Below, in pieces: positions 1-13,334 of a stretch of 64,000 nt of DNA; the first letter of the stretch is position 1, and each line of letters starts with the position of its first letter. The notes under the pieces were generated by a model. That model saw only the letters and a list, made by a program, of their open reading frames with translations. It made no database searches and was not told the DNA's origin. The position numbers were made by a program, and so were the translations under genes. Source of the stretch: Ramazzottius varieornatus (Eukaryota > Tardigrada > Eutardigrada > Parachela > Ramazzottiidae); assembly GCA_001949185.1 (NCBI GenBank), contig BDGG01000001.1, positions 6,906,325 to 6,970,324 on the forward strand. Reading direction: 5' to 3'.

Positions 1-3000
1 TCTCCAACCTCGATTCGGTCTTTGGGTACTTTTACGATGCCAAGGAGAAAGAAATTATGCCCTGGACCAGCTCCATCACACCCTTCAAACTCAACCCCGA
101 ACTACCAGTTCAAGTATGTGTGTGTGTGGTTGATTATGCTTGATTGATTTGATGACTGAGATCCGTACTGTGGACGTCCAAGTTCTCCATCTCTTGTGAT
201 TAGTTCAACATGGCAAAATTGTTTTTCAGGCCCAATTGGTTCAGACAGCAGAGACTGTTCGTATCCGTTTCCTTCTAAACCTGTTGATCAAAGTTGGGAA
301 GCCGGTGATGTTGGTGGGACCGGCCGGTTCCGGCAAGTCGGTCTTGATGAACGACTCGTTGAAGCGTTTGCCCACCGACGATTTCGCTGTCACTCAAATC
401 TCTTTCAACTTTTACACCACCTCCATGATGTTGCAAAATATGATGGAGAAACCATTGGAAAAGAAGTCAGGCCGAAGCTACGGACCGGTCGGCAACAAGA
501 GGATGATATACTTTATCGACGACATGAATATGCCCGAAGTAAGCACCAACCCCCAACCATTTCATTATTTTCCGTGACTGTACCCTGTACACTTCCGTGT
601 TGCAGGTCGACAAGTATGGAACTGTGCAACCGCACACCATAATCAAGCAGCACATTGACTACGGCCACTGGTACGACAGGCAAAAGCTCTTCGCCAAGGA
701 CATTTTGAATTGCCAATACCTGTCTTGCATGAATCCAGCGGCCGGTAGTTTCACCATTATACCGCGTTTACAGGTACGATAAAGAGGTTTTTGACATCGA
801 AAATCATTCCTTCGTACATACCGGAATAATGATTGCATGTGTTGGACGGTTGTAGCGGCATTTCTCCGTCTTCACGATTGGCTTTCCGTCCAGCGACAGT
901 GTCTCGACCATTTACGGCTCGTTCGCACAGCAGCATTTTGAACAGAAAGGCTTCACCGACGTTGTGCGCAATACGGTCAACGCGGTCCTCCCGGCTGCGT
1001 TGATGCTACATGGCAAAGTAGCGGCCACCTTCCTTCCCACCGCCGTCAAGTTCCACTATGTCTTCAACTTGCGCGACTTGTCCACAATTTTCCAAGTAAG
1101 ATAGGAAATATATTTCTCTTCATAATTATCGAGTCAAGCCATTTGATGAATCTTCAATTTTCGTCAAAAGGGAATGATGTTTGCCAAGGCTGAACTGATC
1201 AAAACGAAAGACGAGGTGATCAAGCTATGGATGCACGAGAGCCTTCGGGTCTACTGCGACAAGCTGATCGGCAAGAAAGACATTGAGTCTTTCATGAAGC
1301 TACTGGGCGATGTGGCCATCAAGTCCAAGCTGGTCGATGAAAAGTACATGGAGACGGTTAAGTACCTTCCTCACTGTCACTTTGCGCAAGGTGTCGGCGA
1401 GCCAAAGTATGCTCAAGTCAAGAGCATAGCCGAAATCCAGAAGATCCTCACTGGAGCTCTGACACTGTACAACGATGAATTACCCGCTATGAACCTCGTA
1501 CTCTTTCAAGACGCCATTGAACACATGTACGATGCCTTACATTTTCAGACAATATTGGAACATTGAGACTAAATCGGTCTTTTTCTTCTGTAGTTGTCGC
1601 ATCAACCGTATTCTGGAACTTCCTCGTGCCAACGCCCTTCTTGTCGGTGTCGGTGGGTGCGGAAAGCAAAGCTTATCAAGGCTAGCCGCTTACATCAGTG
1701 GACTTCAAGTCTTCCAGCTTACTCTCAGGAAAGGTTATGGTATAAATGATCTGAAGGTACGATGGTCGCTCGACGGTGAATTCTCGAGTTGAAGTGACTA
1801 GTGATGGCGCCTTGTTGGTATAGGCGGATTTGGCGGAAGTCTTCAGGAGGACCGGTGTGAAGAACGAGAACATTGTTTTCCTGATGACGGATAGCCAAGT
1901 ATCCGATGAGTCCTTCCTGGTGTTGATTAACGACTTGTTGGCCTCCGGTGAAGTACCGGATCTCTTTGCGCCTGACGTGGTGGAAGACATTATCAACGGT
2001 CTGCGGAACGAAGTCAAGGCTAATGGCTTGAACGATGACAATACCGGTGTCTGGCGCTACTTCCTGGATCGCGTTCGACGAAACCTCAAAGTAGGTATTT
2101 TGTGTTTTTTACCTCTCCCCTTTCTCGTCATTTCCGTCGACCTTTATGGAGTTTGGGGTCCCTTCGTAGGTCATTCTCTGTTTCTCCCCTGTCGGACCAA
2201 CTCTTCGTATGCGCAGTCGACGCTTCCCAGCTGTGACCAACTGTACCAGTATCGACTGGTTCCATGACTGGCCGCAAGAAGCGCTGATCTCTGTCAGCAA
2301 AACCTTCCTGCAAAATATCGAAGTTCTACCGGTAAGAAAATTGTAGTATTTTCCAAAAAAGTGATACGAGTGTATACGTAGGCTTTGGTGGCAAAACGTG
2401 CTAGATTGATGAGCCATTTAAGCTTCGACTGATGTTGTTCTCCATTCTACTTAGTGTAGCCATTTCCGCTGCGCACCACAGTTTCACGACTTTTTTCTAC
2501 GCTGCCGTTTATGTAGGCTGGTTTGCGAGACCCCATTTCGCAGTTTATGGCCTTTGTCCATTCTTCTGTCAACGACATTAGCGCAGTGTACCTGCAAAAC
2601 GAGCGGCGGTACAACTACACCACGCCCAAGAGTTTCTTGGAACACATTCGCCTGTATAGCACGCTACTGGCCAACAAGGTCCACGAAGTCCAGTCCAACA
2701 TGGGTCGCCTGGAGAACGGTCTGCAAAAGATTCGCAGCACTGCCACACAAGTCGACGACATGAAAGCCAAGCTCGCTACCAAAGAGAAAGAATTGGCCAT
2801 CAAAAACGAAGAAACAAACAAGCTGATCGAGATTGTCGAGAGGGAAAGTGCCAAAGTCGCCAAAGAAAAAGAAGCGGCCGACCACGAGGTAATCAGTCAG
2901 GAATTAATTGTTGCTGAGTCAGAGTTGAAAGCTCGGCAAACAAATTTGGCAAGATCGTTTTACCCAGGTGGCGCACGATTTCAGCTGACCACTGTGGATA

Positions 3001-6000
3001 CGTGCGCGACTTGGGAAAATAATTAAACTAGTCAATATCATTTCTTTTCAAGTGGCGCATTCTCCTAAGGCAACAGCACTGAGGAAGTTCGCCACTTGGA
3101 ATACTAGTTTTGTCCAGCTTGTTAACCGAGCTTGCAGTTATCATCTGTCTATGAAAAAAACCTTCTTCATCCAGGCCAAATCTGTCGCTGTGGTTGCTGC
3201 TGAAGTTACGCAGAAACAACGTGACTGTGAGAAAGACCTCCTGTTAGCTGAGCCGTCGTTGAGAGCTACTTTAGCTGCTTTGGACACTCTAGACAAGGTA
3301 TTTGTCAGTATCATACCGCGAGACGAATGTCCCCTTTTTTCCTGCGAACACCATGACACTGTTGTAGACCAACTTGACGGAATTGAAGTCTTTCGGCTCG
3401 CCGCCGCCCATCTGCGTGGACATTCTTGGTGCAGTGATGTGTCTGCTAGCTCCTGGTGGTAAAGTGCCCAAAGACCGCTCTTGGAAAGCAGCAAAAGTGA
3501 CCATGGCTAAGGTCGATGTCTTCCTGGACCAGTTGAAAAACTACGACAAAGAACACATTCCAGAGTCGTACTTGAGAGCGGTCGATCCGTACCTGAAGAA
3601 GCCCGACTTTGATCCACCGCAGGTGGAGTCCAAGTCCAAGGCTGCTGCTGGTCTCTGCTCATGGGTTATCAAGTACAAATAACCCTCTTCGTGCACTCTA
3701 TGAATATTGCTAGGAATTAACCGGTGGTTGGGATTTTTTTGTAGCATTGTCAATTATTATCGAGTGTACTGTGATGTGGAACCGAAGCGCATCATTTTGG
3801 CTCAAGCTAACGCCGACTTGGCGGAGAAGCTCAACCGGCTGCAGGATGCGCGCAACCGGGTAGCCAAGCTGGAGCATGACCGTGATAAACTGACCAGCCA
3901 GTTGAAAGAAGCCCAGATCGAACAAGCAAAGTCCCTGAAGGAGACAGAAACGACCAGCCGTATCATCGTTCTGGCCAACCGGCTGAGTACGTTGGACTTG
4001 CAGTATCTCGAACTTTCCTACCGGGTCATCCTGAGACAACTTTCAGTTTATTGCCAAGCTCTGTTGTAGTGGGTGGATTGGCTTCGGAGAATATTCGCTG
4101 GGCAAACCAAGTGCAGCAGTTCAAGAAGAGCGAAGAGTCACTTCCGGGTGACGTTCTGCTTGTGTCGGCCTTCGTCTCCTATGTGGGCAGCTTCACCAGG
4201 AAGTACCGCTTAATCCTTATGGACCAAAAGTGGAAACCCTTTATGGCGACTATCAACGTAAGTCCTTAGAGATTTTTTCGTTCATCGGAAAGATACCAGA
4301 CGTTACAGAAACGGTAGAAGAACGACGGAATTCTGCATCGCGTCATGCTTTGACATGTCACCGTTCATGACGGAAGTCGTTGGATCATGAAGTTTATTCA
4401 GAGAAATACTTTTGACTTTTTCTTGCTCTTGTGGAGAGTACGCATCTCTGTGATTTTTGCAGCCGAAAATTCCGGTGACACCAGGCATCGATTTTTTGTC
4501 CCTCATCACCGACGACGCCATCATCGCCAACTGGAACAACCAAGGTTTGCCCAGTGACCGCATTTCGACAGAGAACGCCGTCATTCTCACCACCTCTGAA
4601 CGCTGGCCGCTGGTCATCGATCCACAGCTACAAGGTGTTCGCTGGATCCGCGGCATGTACGCCGACGACCTGCAAGTCATCCGACTGGGACAGAAGGGCT
4701 ACTTGGACCAGCTGGAATTTAGCATCTCCTCTGGTCTACCGACATTGATCGAGAATATTGAAGAGAACCTCGACCCCATACTTGATCCGCTCATCGCTCG
4801 CAATACCATCAAGAAAGGCTGCGCTATCAAAATTGGCGAGAAGCAAATCGAATACCACCCCAAATTCCGGTATGAAAATTGAAGGCCGGTGCAAGATCGA
4901 CGTCTTGAATGTCCACGAATATAACATGGTCGCACATGCGCGCAATGAAGATAAATAACTTTGGTACAATGAATCGTAAACTCACATGCTAATGTTTTTT
5001 TGTGCTCTTAGATTAATCTTACACACGAAACTGGCCAACCCGCATTACCGGCCGGAAATGCAAGCCCAAGCCGCCCTCATCAACTTCACAGTCACGCGTA
5101 GCGGTCTGGAAGACCAGCTTCTGGGCGCCGTCGTCAGGACTGAACGCCCGGATCTGGAACAGCTCAAGTCCGACCTGACCAAGCAGCAGAATGACTTTAA
5201 GATCACTCTGAAGAAACTAGAAGATGGTCTTCTAAGACAGTTGTCCGCGGCGGAAGGTAACTTCCTGGGCAACGTCGAGCTGGTGGAAAGCCTGGAGTTG
5301 AACAAGCGCACGGCTATGGAAATCGAGGCGAAGGTCGCTGAAGCCATGATCACCGAACAGAACATCAACACAGCTCGTGAAACGTACCGACCGGCGGCGG
5401 CCAGAGCGTCCTTGCTGTACTTCATCCTCAACGACCTGAACAAGGTGAGATCGTTTCCGTACAGTTTCACGCGTGTGGAAGAATCAGTAGAATGGTCTGA
5501 TGTGTTTGTATTTCAGATCAACCCGATCTATCAATTTTCACTGGAGGCTTTCAACGTCGTCTTCCGTAATGCAATAGCCAGGACACCCCGTAATGACGAT
5601 GTGGCACTGCGAGTCAAAGCCCTGATCGAGTCGATCAACTTCCAAGTCTTCGTTTACACCACTCGTGGATTGTTCGAAAAAGACAAGATTATCTTCACGG
5701 CAATGATGACCTTCCAGGTAAGGTCTTTTAAATGTATTCAGTCGTCAGATTTGGCAAAGCAAAAAATTAAACTGTCATATTTCCTTTGTCAAATCGGAAC
5801 ATTTAATTTAATTTACGTCTAATATCAGGATGACTGATATTGGTAGTAACAAGAACGCCAATATGGAATTGTCAATTTTCTATGTGTTGTTATGTGGTTT
5901 CCATCACTTGGTTCATTCTACCGGATCGAGCTTGTGTTTCAACGTTTGAAATACTAGTAGCGTCGTGTCCACAGAGAGCCCGTATGCAATGCTTAATCTT

Positions 6001-9000
6001 CCTAGGTTCTACAACAAGTGAAAGACATGACGCCCGCCGAGCTAGACTTTTTCCTCCGTCTGCCCAACGACCCATCCAACGCATCACCCGTAGAGTTCCT
6101 GAGCGACTATTCTTGGGGCACAGTCAAAGCACTGGCAGCCACCGAAGACTTCAAAAACCTCGACAAAGACATCGAAGGGTCTGCCAAGCGCTGGAAGAAG
6201 ATTGTCGAATGTGACACGCCCGAACGGGAGAAATTGCCACAAGAATGGAAGGGCAAGTCCGCCTTGCAGCGTATGATGATCATTCGAGCTCTTCGCCCTG
6301 ATCGTATGATCTACGCAGTCAAGTATGTTGTCCTTGCTCCATCCAAACCCTCAAACCAACTTGAATGAGAATTGGTCGTAGGGTGTTTGTGGAAGAGAAA
6401 TTGGGTGAGCGTTACGTCAACAATCGGACGATGGAATTTGGGCGGTCTTTCGAAGAGTCGGGTCCGTCTACGCCCATTTTCTTCATCCTCTCGCCTGGTG
6501 TGGACCCTCTGAAGGATGTGGAAGCTTTGGGAAAGAAGATCGGCTTTACGTCGGATAACGGACGATTCCACAGCGTCTCACTTGGCCAAGGCCAGGAACC
6601 GGTGGCTGATCGGGCTTTGGAAGTGGCAGCTGAACACGGCCATTGGGTCATCTTACAGGTAGGCGTGGTGCTGCAAATATGTGGGAAAGTCGTAGAAGAA
6701 TGCCAAGATACATAGGTACATTACGAGGGAAAAGACATTAGTCCGTCCAGCGAAAATTTCGGACATAAATCCGTCCAAACCGCGGTATGGGGTGGCAGCA
6801 CAACGCAGGTTACACTGTCACGTGATTCCTCACAGCCTGAGTTCTTAGCCAATCTCCCAACATCGTCTACCTTCTTCTTAGCTGCCTTCGCAGCCTCCTC
6901 TTTCTCAAGCGCGCGGATGAACTCATCATCACTCACCATTTTACCTGCCTCGAGATTAAGGTGCCTGTTTTTGACTGATCGCTGCTTAACCGGTGCCTCC
7001 CTGCGCAAACGTTTCTGTAAAGCGTTCGCGGCCAGCATACCAGGCGTGATACCTTTCGCTATGAGCAAGATACTTTCCTCAGCCTTCTTCATGTCTTCGT
7101 CGGACTGATAGCCATAATATTCCGTCAGGACTTGAAACAGCTTGGCTTGGTCTTCTTTCTTCTTTTGCTCAACGAGTAATCCGCGACTGACTTTCGCTGG
7201 ATCATGGTGAGCCTTGACCGTGGCGCGAATAATCTCGGAGCTGAAGGGGAACAAGCCACATTTCTTCAATCCCGACGTCAGGCACTCCCCTGCGTTGAAC
7301 GCGAACCGCTCTTCACATCCCTCTTTCCGGAACCGTAACTTTACGAGATGGGAGCACAGGTTATCTTTCGTCACCTGATCGAACAGACGAGACAAAAGTT
7401 GCACAAATGGTCATTTTACCAGTACAGAATAGGTATTAGTTTAACAAAACATTTGGCGCACCGGCCCACCAGCCAAGACGTTTCGCGACGCTAAATAGTC
7501 GTGCCATCTCTTCTTTGACGAGGAGAAGGCAATTCACATGGGAGAAATGCCCATCGACGAAGAGAACATTCTGGAAGTGAAAAAAACCTTCCATTACAAT
7601 AACTCACCAATCCCTGACGTCACAGGAATAAATGAACGTTAAACCAATTTATCGGCATACAGCTTACTTCCGGTGACGTCACACGCAGGCACAAAATTCT
7701 TACCAGTGGTTCGGTGATCGCGGGAAAAACCTCGGCCTTCACATAGTTTGCAAAGAGTAACTGATCCATATATCACGACGCATTGACAGCTTGATAGCAC
7801 AGGTTATGGGTGTCATCTAGACGCGACTGGACGTGGAGTTTTCCGGAGAACAAGGCCATGAATCGAAGCTGCAGGCCAGCTGCGTTACCACAAGGAAGGA
7901 TTGTCACCAGCTTCTTCTCTATGCCGTCGTACTGCGACGCGATCTGTCTCACTCCTTTCCTTGCGATGATGCGATCGCACAGTCTGACTGTATCAAACGC
8001 TGTTTCGTCAAGGTTCCAAACCTGGCCTGGCCTTTCAAGGAATCCTTGATCTTTCAAAGCTTGTTAATTCCTGATGTATTCTTCGCACTTGGCTTCCGTC
8101 CATTCACGGTCCTTCTTTTTGTTGGAAGCATGGGTAATGCGGAGCGAAAGATCCTTGTGTCTAGATATAAAGCGTCAAAAGTACTTGTCGCCAAAACTCA
8201 GGTTCTCGATCCCTACGACCACAGAAAGCCATATTAAGCATGCTCACGGCGAACTCAGAATAAATAAACCCCAGTGCATAGATCCAGAATTTAGTTTTGG
8301 CTTACCAAGCTCAGCTGCCATCTCTGAGATCACTTGCAGAGAATGGAATCGATTCAACAGAACTCCCATATCCGCACAGCTGACTAACATGTCAACCAGC
8401 TCTTTCTCTGCCCATACTGGAAGTTTTGCTGGGGAACCTTTTGCCTTGGGCTCAGGATTTACCATTCGATCGCGCATGGTTGATCGGGGAACGCCGAACT
8501 GCTTTGCCGCAGCATGTTGGCTTAGACCGTCTTTCGTCGCCAGGATCGCTGCTTCCAGCATCAGCTCCTTGCTTACCTGAGCCGCCGTCTTTAGTCTGGC
8601 AACTGCCTTACTCGTCAAAGCCATCTTTGAGACACATGGAAGATCAAAGAAACGTTCTTTCTTGAAATTGGCTTTGCTGCATGGGCATCGAGACGCAGTT
8701 TTACTCGCCGGAAATACGTCACAGAGATGAAAGGCACTCGCAAAACGCTTAAGGAAATACTTTATTAGTTGAAAAAGCAGCTGTGACGTTGATTGCCGTG
8801 AAACCGACGATCAGGGTGAGTCACCCGAAAATATTACACAGACGCCTCTGCAGGCCTGGGACTTTTTTCGTGCGTCGGCTCTTTAACATGGCGTTTCGGC
8901 GTGTTTCATCCCGATCCTTCTTTCTCGTTTGGGCTCCGGCAAATGGCTCCCAGATCAGTTACGTTGAAACAAGAAAGGTTTTCCCTATCGACTGAGGTAC

Positions 9001-11687
9001 AATGAGACAAATTTTGGCGAGCGACTTTGCAAAAACCATCTGGACGGATTTATGTCCGAAATATTCACTGGACGGATTAATGTCCTTTCCCTCGTACTTG
9101 GAAGCAGTGTTTCTGACTACAGTACGGTATGACCTGCGCTGACAGCAGCACGCTGTTTAAACGTCATAGAAGTCAGAGTAAGAAAATGGACTTTCGTCAT
9201 TTTTCGCTCTTTCTTTATCCCGATCAAAGTATCGGTAAAATGCCGGAGATTTCTAATGAAGATTTAAAGAGATATTCCCTCCAGTACAATGAAAAACGTG
9301 CTTACCTTCTCCTGATCAAATTTGACTGCTTTATTGTACATACGCACACCCACTGCAACTGCACTAATGTGTCCACAACTGCTAATCAAATTTGTTGACG
9401 AGAAGGCAAGCACTTTGTTCATTGTATAATATTCGACCTGATTGTCGAAAATTGTCATTGGCGCAGTAAGTTTTCTTGCGGTTACAAGAGTACACCATGT
9501 TAATTTCAGAATATTCATCTGGTGAAGAAATGGCTGCCACTGCTAGAAAAGAAATACGAGCAGCTGTCCCAAAGCGCCCACAAAGACTTCCGCGTGTTCC
9601 TCAGTGCCGAGCCTGCGCCCGTCGCCAGCGCTCACATTATTCCACAAGGCCTTCTGGAGAACGCCATCAAAATTACCAACGAACCACCGACCGGCATGCA
9701 GGCCAACCTTCACAAAGCCCTGGACAACTTCAACCAGGAAACGCTGGAACAATGCAGTCGCGAGACGGAATTCAAGTGCATCCTCTTCGCTCTGTCTTAC
9801 TTCCATGCCTGTGTGGCCGAACGAAGGAAGTTTGGACCGCAAGGCTGGAACAGACCGTACCCCTTCAACAACGGGGACTTGACCATCAGCTCATCTGTGC
9901 TGTATAACTATCTGGAGAATAATGCCAAAGTACCGTGGACGGATCTGCGATACCTTTTCGGTGAGATTATGTATGGCGGACATATCACCGATGACTGGGA
10001 CAGAAGGCTGTGTCGATCGTACTTGGAAGAGTACCTCAAGCCAGAAATGGTAACTATGCATGTACCATCACCGGCCGAAACGTCCTTACGCGAAACAATA
10101 TCGTGCGGACGATATTTCTAGTTTCGTAAAAATCACTGAAAAATTTATACTTTTGTCGACTTGAAGCAAATCAACCATGGTCCACCATGAATCCACTATG
10201 AATCCACCATGAGAGCGTTTTTGAAATATGGATGAAAATATCGTAGAAAAATCGCTCAGGTTTTTGGCTTTACCTTCAGCGGACTGAGCGTTCTCTTGAA
10301 GTGTGTGGTAAACAGGAAAAAGCTGTTACCAATCAGACTTTTTCCCTTGTGTAGATTGACAACGACTTTTACCTGGCACCGGGTTTCCGACTTCCGGGTC
10401 CGACCGACTACAAAGCCTACCATTCTTACATTGACGAGTTCCTTCCGCCTGAGTCTCCCTACCTCTACGGCCTCCATCCAAACGCTGAAATCGGCTTCCT
10501 CACCGCCACCTCCGAGAACCTCTTCCGTACAGTCTTGGAAATGCAACCTCGCGACAGCGGCGACAGCGGGTCGGCTGGCTCATCTCGCGAAGAGAAAGTC
10601 AGTGCCGCCGTGGAAAACGTCTTGAGCAAATTATCTCCTGCCTTCAACATGCAAGAACTGTATGCCAAAGCCGAAGAGCGCACGCCCTACACGGTGGTGT
10701 CGTTACAAGAATGTGAGCGGATGAATATCTTGAGCAGTGAGATGAAGAGGTCGCTGCAAGAACTAAAGTTGGGGCTGAAGGGTGAATTGACGATATCGCC
10801 GCAGATGGACGAATTGTCTAATGCGCTGTACTTTGATACCATTCCCCCGGCTTGGATGAAGTACGCCTATCCCTCGCTGAGGGCGCTGTCCTCGTGGATT
10901 GTCGACTTGCAAAACAGGATACGAGAACTCGAACGTATGTAATCACTAGAACGAGTTTGAAGTCTACTACAAAAATCGTTTTCTGTCTAGTCGAAAATTT
11001 GCTGTTTATCAAATTTTTGAAAATGATGAGAGGTTATTTTGAGAAGCGCTATCTTTTCAATCTCCCTCTTTTTTACGTTACTTTCATACCGTAAGTCGAC
11101 CATTAAACGTTTGGGCGCAGTATTGTATAATTGGTTTTCGTCTTTTCAGAATGGACAACGGACTTTAAGGTTCCATGTTCGGTATGGCTCGGCGGCCTTT
11201 TTAACCCACAGTCCTTCTTGACAGCCATCATGCAAGTCACCGCCCGCAAGAACGAATGGCCTCTCGACAGAATGACCCTGCAGATCGAAGTGACCAAGAA
11301 GCAAAAAGAAGAGTGCACATACTCGACGAGAGACGGCTCCTACATCCACGGGCTCTTCATGGAAGGTGCTCGCTGGGACATGCAGATGGGCTCGGTCACC
11401 GACGCTAAAATCAAGGAGCTCTTCTGTCCGCTGCCCATGATCTTCGTCAAAGCCATTCCGGCCGACAAGGAAGACGCTCGCTCGGTCTACGAGTGTCCCG
11501 TCTACAAAATCAAAACTCGAGGAGACACTTTTGTCGTTGCCTTCAAAATAAAGGTAATCGCTAGCGCTACATCCGTCCTTCGGCAAAAGAGTGGAAAATC
11601 TGCACGCTGAATGCTTCCTTTTTCTAGGCGAAAGACCGACCGACCAAATGGATTCTAGGCGGCGTGGCTCTCTTACTGGAAGTGTGA
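1..11687 (+). CDS. Axonemal dynein heavy chain, outer-arm beta type (3' part)
   Basis: ATP-driven motor of ciliary or flagellar outer dynein arms. The window enters in the AAA3 region. I join 22 exons: <1-113, 230-538, 606-773, 856-1095, 1171-1526, 1594-1756, 1824-2090, 2170-2331, 2517-2888, 3175-3297, 3368-3672, 3745-3986, 4070-4257, 4463-4869, 5012-5444, 5517-5717, 6006-6322, 6382-6658, 9510-10049, 10355-10934, 11150-11553, 11628-11687. All phases agree and give about 2,074 residues. Visible: Walker A GPAGSGKS (about 316) and GVGGCGKQ (about 1646, AAA4 style). A heptad-rich stalk (2600-2888 and 3175-3297) and its return helix (3745-3986) flank the microtubule-binding tip. AAA5/AAA6 and the C-terminal domain follow, ending GGVALLLEV. 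The DNAH9/11/17 subtype is my inference from overall resemblance. The 5' half lies outside the window. Confidence 0.95.
2928..3136. mobile_element. Inverted-repeat element copy 1 (two hairpins)
   Basis: In a dynein intron (2889-3174). The outer ends AGCTCGGCAAACAA and TTGTTAACCGAGCTT are inverted repeats. Inside are two core pairs, GGTGGCGCACG/GTGCGCGACTTGG and AAGTGGCGCATT/TTCGCCACTTGG. It looks like two hairpins back to back. Confidence 0.8.
6724..9094 (-). mobile_element. pogo/Tigger-like Tc1/mariner DNA transposon, decayed
   Basis: A 2,371-bp element inside a dynein intron (6659-9509). Terminal inverted repeats of about 55 bp begin CGAGGGAAAAGACATTAGTC on the left and CGAGGGAAAGGACATTAATC on the right (read inward), sharing an inner TTTCGGACATAAATCCGTCC. 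Both ends are flanked by TA (6722-6723, 9095-9096), the target duplication expected of Tc1/mariner. The transposase lies on the minus strand, antisense to dynein. Confidence 0.9.
6810..8624 (-). pseudogene. pogo/Tigger-type transposase, broken
   Basis: Remains of a cut-and-paste transposase read right to left. 8624-8500 encodes a pipsqueak-like helix-turn-helix ([20 protein letters not shown]). Around 8000 is [11 protein letters not shown], matching the first catalytic Asp region of DDE_1. Around 7545 is [11 protein letters not shown], matching the second Asp motif. 7404-6810 encodes the C-terminal region with CGLFPF, as in pogo/Tigger/jerky proteins. In-frame stops interrupt it: TGA after DKYF (about 8150) and TAA before QALKDQG (about 8065), with frame changes between the DDE blocks. 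No intact transposase can be read, so it is probably inactive. Confidence 0.85.
10174..10214 (+). repeat. Short tandem repeat, TCCACCATGAA unit
   Basis: Three to four imperfect copies of an 11-12 bp unit (TCCACCATGAA, TCCACTATGAA, TCCACCATGAG) in the dynein intron 10050-10354. No function is apparent. Confidence 0.6.
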
Positions 11688-12658
11688 ATCTCCATTGTCT
11701 TGTTCGTTCGCTGGTTTTCCCTACCTTTCCACCATCGGTCTGCAGTGATCCGCCCTGTTGTACGAACCGTGGGTTTGTTGAACAGCTTGCCATCGCGGCT
11801 GACGTGTCGCCGGTGAACCGTGTTTCGTACCATGTCTGTACGAAATCAGCTCTGTTCTATCAAGGCTGTCAGCCTGAAGTTTTCAAAGTCGAAAGTCTTT
11901 TTATTAGTAAAAATATCATCTCGCATCTCGACACGGCTCCGCGCTGGGCACAACAAAAGCGATTCATACTTTTTTATGGCCAAGAAAGAAACAGGAAGTC
12001 ACTCGGCAGTGGTGTCGTGAAAGTCGTTCAGATTATCCTCCGGAACGAAGGACTCTGTCACAGGCGTAACAGCAACAGTGCCTTCTAACGTTCTTCCAGC
12101 TGGAAAAAAAGGAGACCCACATTTTCCATCCTTGCCTGTTTGCAATGCTCTAGGTCAAACGAAGGATGAGACTCACCGTAGCGATACTTTTTGTCGGCTT
12201 TGGAAGGGAAAAAGACGCACCATTTCTAAAACAGAAAATCGCACAGATACCATCAGTCCAAGTTGGGTTCAAATTCTCAATAACTCTCCTTGTGATGTAG
12301 GTAGTTCACCATTACCTGTAACTCTTGATTTGGCTTCAAAATTTGCAGCTGATATCGGTCCTGGACCTGCAGAAACATGCTTGAAAGAAACTACGAACCA
12401 TCGCAGCAAACACATTTAGCCGCAGTCAAGTCGAACACGCATATGTCGTCACCGGTACCTCCCGTTCTAACACGCTAGTTACAAGAACGACTGTTTTGAC
12501 GTCACGCACCACTTCACTGGAATTTGCCTTGCGCGCTTTGAGAGAATACTTTTTTCGCTTTTCCGACACTGTCTTCCCGATTAACGAATTGATATCAATC
12601 TAAAACGATGAACACTCTTATTAAGCAAACTACGGAATGGCTTGAACGAACTTGGAAG
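11688..12658. other. Intergenic, dynein 3' flank
   Basis: About 970 bp between the dynein stop and the convergent small minus-strand gene. It presumably holds the dynein 3' UTR. An open stretch at 12078-12419 (+) has no recognisable similarity or splice context. I see no RNA gene or repeat. Confidence 0.4.
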
Positions 12659-13102
12659 CTATCTTACACCGGGAGGAATGGTGACGAGCATCAGCTGGAT
12701 ATTTGGGTCCTTCTCAAAGTCGTCGACGTAAATCTGCTCGCCTTCATCGCTGTCTTCTGGCGCAACATCGCCAAGGCCGTATACTTCATCATCCGAACTA
12801 ACCTCTTCCACCATTCGTTTCTTCGGCTTTGAAAGTTTCGGTGTCGCGGACCCCGTTCTCTGTTCCAGAGGATGAACTAGACTGGGAGTCTTCGGTGTGG
12901 CAGCAACGCTCCTCCGACCAGAAGCAACAGATGGTTTAGGCGACGGTGTGGCGTTCTTCGCTGTAGCTTGCGTGGACTTCGGCGTTGTTGTAGCCTTCGG
13001 TGTTGAAACCTTCGCTCGATTCATCATGTACCTGTAGAAGGAGCACTTACTCGGAATCTGGGAAGTCCGAAGTTTGACTGTTCCAGGACCATTTTCTCGC
13101 AT
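12659..13102 (-). CDS. Hypothetical protein, Ser/Thr/Pro/Lys-rich with acidic tail
   Basis: Open frame of about 147 residues from ATG at 13102. I do not recognise the family. The N-terminus is MRENGPGTVKLRTSQ. The middle (residues about 30-90) is low-complexity, rich in TP/SP dipeptides and Lys, as in chromatin-associated or CDK-phosphorylated proteins. The C-terminal third is acidic and ends VTIPPGVR. A donor-like GTAAGT occurs early, with an acceptor-like CTACAG only about 20 bp downstream, too close for an intron. It is divergent from the polymerase lambda gene; about 500 bp separate the two starts. It could be one exon of a longer gene. Confidence 0.45.
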   Translation of the reverse strand: MRENGPGTVKLRTSQIPSKCSFYRYMMNRAKVSTPKATTTPKSTQATAKNATPSPKPSVASGRRSVAATPKTPSLVHPLEQRTGSATPKLSKPKKRMVEEVSSDDEVYGLGDVAPEDSDEGEQIYVDDFEKDPNIQLMLVTIPPGVR

Positions 13103-13334
13103 AGTCAATCAAGTTCGGTAACCTTGATTGGCACTGTTACAGAACGAAGTCTGGTTGGCCATTGGGTGTCTCTCGTCTAGCGGGCGATTTGGCAGGCCGC
13201 AAATGCAATGAATTCAAATTGACTGATTTGTTTGAATGAATCTAAGTTTGTTGTGGTTTTTCTTGTTCTTGATGACATCATTCAAACTTGGCGTTTCATC
13301 GCATCGTTTCTCGTAATCGCGTTCCGATTCCAGC

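Noticed and set aside
12078-12419. 113-codon open frame downstream of dynein
   Set aside because: Lies in the likely dynein 3' UTR and has no recognisable similarity or compositional support.
13025-13050. A 20-bp GTAAGT...CTACAG intron in the small minus-strand gene
   Set aside because: Far shorter than any other intron here and below usual spliceosomal limits.
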